Positions 8,350 to 10,841 of a stretch of DNA of 10,841 bases are shown piece after piece. The notes beneath the pieces were generated by a model that worked only from the letters and a program-made list of their open reading frames with translations, was not told the origin of the DNA and searched no databases. Both the position numbers and the translations under genes were made by a program. The number at the start of each line of letters is the position of its first letter. Position 1 is the stretch's first letter. Source of the stretch: Metabacillus rhizolycopersici (lineage in GTDB: Bacteria; Bacillota; Bacilli; Bacillales; Bacillaceae); assembly GCF_020075705.1 (NCBI RefSeq), contig NZ_JAIQUM010000115.1, forward strand, positions 1 to 10,841. The letters run 5' to 3'.

Positions 8350-10146
8350 TTACATATTTACTTTTAATTTTTCCATAAGTTCATCATATTTAGGGCTATT
8401 CAAAAAATTTTCTACGGAAATATGACGTACATTCGGCAATTTAGCTTTTGCTCGGTCTGTTAAGTCTTTATGCGTAATGACAATATCTGCATCAGCAGGT
8501 AAATTGTTAATCGATGTGTTGGATACGGATACGTCCAGTCCTGCCTTTTTCACTTTATTTTTCAGGATAGAGGCTCCCATCGCGCTGGAACCCATCCCGG
8601 CATCACAAGCAAAGATGATTTTTGAAACATTTTCATATTCTTGTTCAATTTCTGCCGTTTCTTTTAATTTAACAGTTTCATTCTCTTTCACGTTTTTCAA
8701 TACATTTAACATTTCACCGTACTTCGGACTATTTAAGAAATTTTCAACCGAGATATGAGTCGCATTCGGCAATTTAGCTATTGCTCGATCTGTTAAATTT
8801 TTATGTGTGATAACAACATCAGTATCAGCAGGTAAATTGTTGATTGATGTATTTGATACTGAGATATCCAGTCCTGCTTTTTGTATTTTATTTTTTAAGA
8901 TAGAAGCTCCCATTGCACTGGAACCCATTCCAGCATCACAAGCAAAAATAATTTTCTTCACATCTTTTGTCAATTCATTTTGTACATTAGTTTCTTTTAC
9001 TGTAACTTTCTCTTGATTTGCTTCTGTTTTAATGTGAACAGAAGCCTTGCTTTCTTTTCCTTTTAGTGCCGCTGTTTTTTCAGCGTCTTTGGTTAGATCC
9101 TCTTCATTTGATTGTTTAGAAACTTTTAGAATCACAGCAGAAATCAGGAAAGATACAGCAGTTGCTGCCAATACTCCGGCAATAACACCTAAATAGTTGC
9201 CTCTTGGTGTCATGGCTAATATTGCGAAAATACTACCTGGTGACGGCGCAGCTACTAAACCTACATCAAATACCAAGAAGGTAAATATGCCCGTTGCACC
9301 ACCTGCTACAGCTGCTACAAGTAGAAGCGGTTTCATTAAAATATAAGGGAAATAAATTTCATGAACTCCACCTAAGAAATGAATGATTGCTGCACCAGGT
9401 GCTGATTGTTTTGTCATTCCTTTACCAAATAAAATATATGCTAATAAAATACCTAAACCTGGCCCCGGATTAGCCTCTAATAAGAATAAAACCGATTTAC
9501 CAGCATTAGTTGCCTGCTCGATACCAATCGGACTTATAACGCCATGTTGAATGGCGTTATTTAAAAACAGGATTTTAGCTGGTTCGATAAATATACTTGC
9601 AAGTGGTAAAAGATTTGCATCTACAATGGCTTGAACGCCGGCTGCTAATGCTTTGTTTAGTGTTATAACAACCGGGCCGACTCCTTTATAGGCAAGTAAT
9701 GTTAAGAGTCCTGCAATAATACCGGCTGAAAAGTTATTAACCAACATTTCAAAACCAGATCTCACTTTTCCGTCAATGGCTTTATCAAACTTTTTGATAG
9801 CCCAGCCGCCTAAAGGTCCCATAATCATAGCTCCTAAAAGCATCGGGAGATCTGCACTAGCTATGACTCCCATAGTAGCTGTTGCACCAACTACACCACC
9901 TCTTAAGTCATAAACAATTCTCCCACCCATAAATCCAATAAGTATCGGTAAAAGATATTTGACCATTAGATCAGCAAGCTTTGCAAAATCTTCATATGGG
10001 AGCCAACCTGTCGGAATAAATAAAGCCGTAATAATTCCCCAAGCGATGAACCCACTTATGTTGGGCATAATCATGCCGCTTAAATAACTGCCAAAGCGTT
10101 GGATCTTCACTTTAGCAGCTGAGTTTGACTGATTTGAGTTCGTCAT
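8350..10146 (-). CDS. mtlA: PTS mannitol-specific EIICBB permease with duplicated EIIB domain
   Basis: This is the membrane permease that transports mannitol and phosphorylates it to mannitol-1-phosphate. From the chosen start it has 598 residues, against about 480 for usual Bacillus EIICB proteins. Residues 14-342 are the EIIC channel: RFGSYLSGMIMPNISGFIAW at the N-terminus, and the substrate-binding GGVHEIYFPYILMKP with E263. A charged linker (345-395) follows. Then come two EIIB domains, about 396-483 and 507-594, each with CDAGMGSSAMGASILKNK (C403 and C514) and a 111-residue repeat period. EIIA is the separate MtlF. The open frame reaches an ATG at 10170, but that lacks a ribosome binding site. 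ATG 10146 has AAAGGGG 11 nt upstream and gives the N-terminus expected for MtlA. Confidence 0.95.
   Translation of the reverse strand: MTNSNQSNSAAKVKIQRFGSYLSGMIMPNISGFIAWGIITALFIPTGWLPYEDFAKLADLMVKYLLPILIGFMGGRIVYDLRGGVVGATATMGVIASADLPMLLGAMIMGPLGGWAIKKFDKAIDGKVRSGFEMLVNNFSAGIIAGLLTLLAYKGVGPVVITLNKALAAGVQAIVDANLLPLASIFIEPAKILFLNNAIQHGVISPIGIEQATNAGKSVLFLLEANPGPGLGILLAYILFGKGMTKQSAPGAAIIHFLGGVHEIYFPYILMKPLLLVAAVAGGATGIFTFLVFDVGLVAAPSPGSIFAILAMTPRGNYLGVIAGVLAATAVSFLISAVILKVSKQSNEEDLTKDAEKTAALKGKESKASVHIKTEANQEKVTVKETNVQNELTKDVKKIIFACDAGMGSSAMGASILKNKIQKAGLDISVSNTSINNLPADTDVVITHKNLTDRAIAKLPNATHISVENFLNSPKYGEMLNVLKNVKENETVKLKETAEIEQEYENVSKIIFACDAGMGSSAMGASILKNKVKKAGLDVSVSNTSINNLPADADIVITHKDLTDRAKAKLPNVRHISVENFLNSPKYDELMEKLKVNM
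8365..8961 (-). repeat. tandem duplication encoding two EIIB domains inside mtlA
   Basis: Copy 1 lies at about 8698-8961 and copy 2 at about 8365-8628, offset by exactly 333 bp (111 codons). By hand alignment the 89-residue domains are about 80% identical. The DNA differs at many third positions, so this is an established duplication and not an assembly echo. The 23-residue spacer between them is rich in Glu and Lys. Confidence 0.9.
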
Positions 10147-10200
10147 CTCTATAAAAACCCCTTTCACCATTTATTATGCAAATAGTTAATTTGTACTCTT

Positions 10201-10229
10201 ATGATAAAGGGTTGCCACTTGGGTATCAA
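10201..10229 (-). promoter_or_regulatory. putative mtlA promoter
   Basis: On the minus strand TTGATA (10229-10224) and TATCAT (10206-10201) are 17 nt apart, each matching five of six sigma-A consensus bases. The expected transcription start at about 10194 leaves a leader of roughly 48 nt to the ATG at 10146, which also supports that start. Confidence 0.65.
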
Positions 10230-10248
10230 TTTATAGAAAAGCCCATTT

Positions 10249-10269
10249 TGTCAATTTATTTGTTGTCAT
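10249..10269 (-). promoter_or_regulatory. putative MtlR operator upstream of mtlA
   Basis: The minus strand reads ATGACAACAA, three bases, then AATTGACA. It lies 19 nt upstream of the mtlA -35 box, exactly as the related site does before mtlR. Read on the plus strand it contains two direct TTGTCA hexamers (10248-10253 and 10263-10268), and TTGTCA is a half-site sequence known from Bacillus MtlR operators. Confidence 0.55.
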
Positions 10270-10281
10270 GTTTAAATAATA

Positions 10282-10500
10282 CTATTGCTCTATATTGCGA
10301 TATTGATAAATAAAAGGGATACTCAATATTTCTATACATATTTTCACAATAGGGGTATTTTCTTGTTTATTATCTGGTGGTAATACTGGACGGACTTCAC
10401 TCGCCACAATTGACTTAAAGTCATCCGTATAAGAGATTAGTTTTCTCCACTCTAGAAAATCCTCATCTGAAGTTTTCCAAGTATCGCTATCTAGACTATG
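10282..10500 (-). pseudogene. 3' remnant of an unidentified gene truncated by the IS6 element
   Basis: The minus strand is open for about 72 codons from the IS6 terminal repeat to a TAG at 10284-10282. The peptide includes SDEDFLEWRKLISYTDDFKS and ends IPFIYQYRNIEQ. It has a balanced, protein-like composition without the bias of random AT-rich DNA, and no in-frame start codon with a ribosome binding site precedes it. The open frame meets the IS border at 10500/10501, which fits a gene whose 5' part was removed by insertion or deletion. I do not recognise the family. Confidence 0.4.
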
Positions 10501-10841
10501 GGTTCTGGTGCAAAAAGATTAAATTGATTGCAAGTAATCTCTAAATCTTGGACATACTGATACTATTACTCTAAAAGAGGGGTGTGATTAGTATGGAAAA
10601 ACAAAATTTGTTCAAATGGAAACATTATCAACCTGATATTATTTTATTAACGGTGAGATGGTATCTGCGGTACAACCTCAGTTTTCGTGATTTGGTGGAA
10701 ATGATGGAGGAGCGAGGCCTGCCGATAGCTCATACAACCATTATGCGTTGGGTTCATCAATATGGACCTGAATTAGATGAAAGAGTACGGCGTCATCTCA
10801 AGCAAACAAACGACTCGTGGAGAGTCGATGAAACCTATATA
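10501..10841 (+). mobile_element. IS6-family (IS240-like) insertion sequence, left part
   Basis: The element starts with GGTTCTGGTGCAAA at 10501, which matches the terminal inverted repeats of IS6-family members such as IS240. It is followed about 90 bases later by the transposase gene. The distal end lies outside the window, so completeness and a target-site duplication cannot be judged. Confidence 0.75.
10593..10841 (+). CDS. IS6-family transposase, N-terminal part (runs off the window)
   Basis: The first 83 codons of an IS6/IS240-type DDE transposase are intact up to the window end. Typical features are FKWKHYQPDIILLTVRWYLRY, a helix-turn-helix in LSFRDLVEMMEERGL and IAHTTIMRWVHQYGPEL, and the first catalytic Asp in SWRVDETYI (D79). 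The ATG at 10593 has GAGGGG about 10 nt upstream. Unlike the left-edge copy, no frameshift or stop is seen, so this copy may be active. It is transcribed outward, away from the mannitol cluster. Confidence 0.9.
   Translation, partial: MEKQNLFKWKHYQPDIILLTVRWYLRYNLSFRDLVEMMEERGLPIAHTTIMRWVHQYGPELDERVRRHLKQTNDSWRVDETYI

Noticed and set aside
8477..9016. Two plus-strand open frames (8477-8758 and 8807-9016) encoding similar peptides, suggesting a duplicated small gene opposite mtlA
   Set aside because: They are antisense shadows of the two EIIB copies and resemble each other only because the coding strand is duplicated. No ribosome binding sites were seen.

Overview
The window looks like a low-G+C Bacillaceae accessory segment. 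The genes have strong GGAGG-type ribosome binding sites and GTG/TTG starts. GapN and PfkA are of Bacillus type, and both edges carry IS6-family (IS240-like) transposase DNA. A Bacillus cereus-group or related host, on a plasmid or island, is an inference and not something the sequence proves.

Layout, left to right: a degraded, frameshifted C-terminal piece of an IS6 transposase (minus) abuts a broken IS3-family OrfA remnant (plus). Then seven genes run on the minus strand, listed here in order of coordinate: a membrane-anchored sugar-binding protein, gapN, pfkA, mtlD, mtlF, mtlR and mtlA. Upstream of mtlA is the 3' remnant of an unidentified gene, cut at the terminal inverted repeat of a second IS6-family element. 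The transposase of that element runs rightward out of the window.

Read in the direction of transcription, the block is mtlA-mtlR-mtlF-mtlD-pfkA-gapN-sugar-binding protein. It forms a coherent route. MtlA and MtlF import and phosphorylate mannitol, MtlD oxidises mannitol-1-phosphate to fructose-6-phosphate, and PfkA makes fructose-1,6-bisphosphate. After aldolase and triose-phosphate isomerase (not encoded here), GapN oxidises glyceraldehyde-3-phosphate directly to 3-phosphoglycerate with NADPH formation. MtlR is the PTS-controlled activator. Two promoters, before mtlA and before mtlR, share the same upstream repeat at the same distance from the -35 box, and these are likely MtlR operators. 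A strong terminator separates mtlA from mtlR.

The most unusual item is MtlA itself. It carries two tandem, about 80% identical EIIB domains, each with an intact phosphorylatable cysteine (EIICBB instead of the usual EIICB). Two starts are better placed downstream of the longest open frame: mtlA at 10146 and mtlR at 8131.
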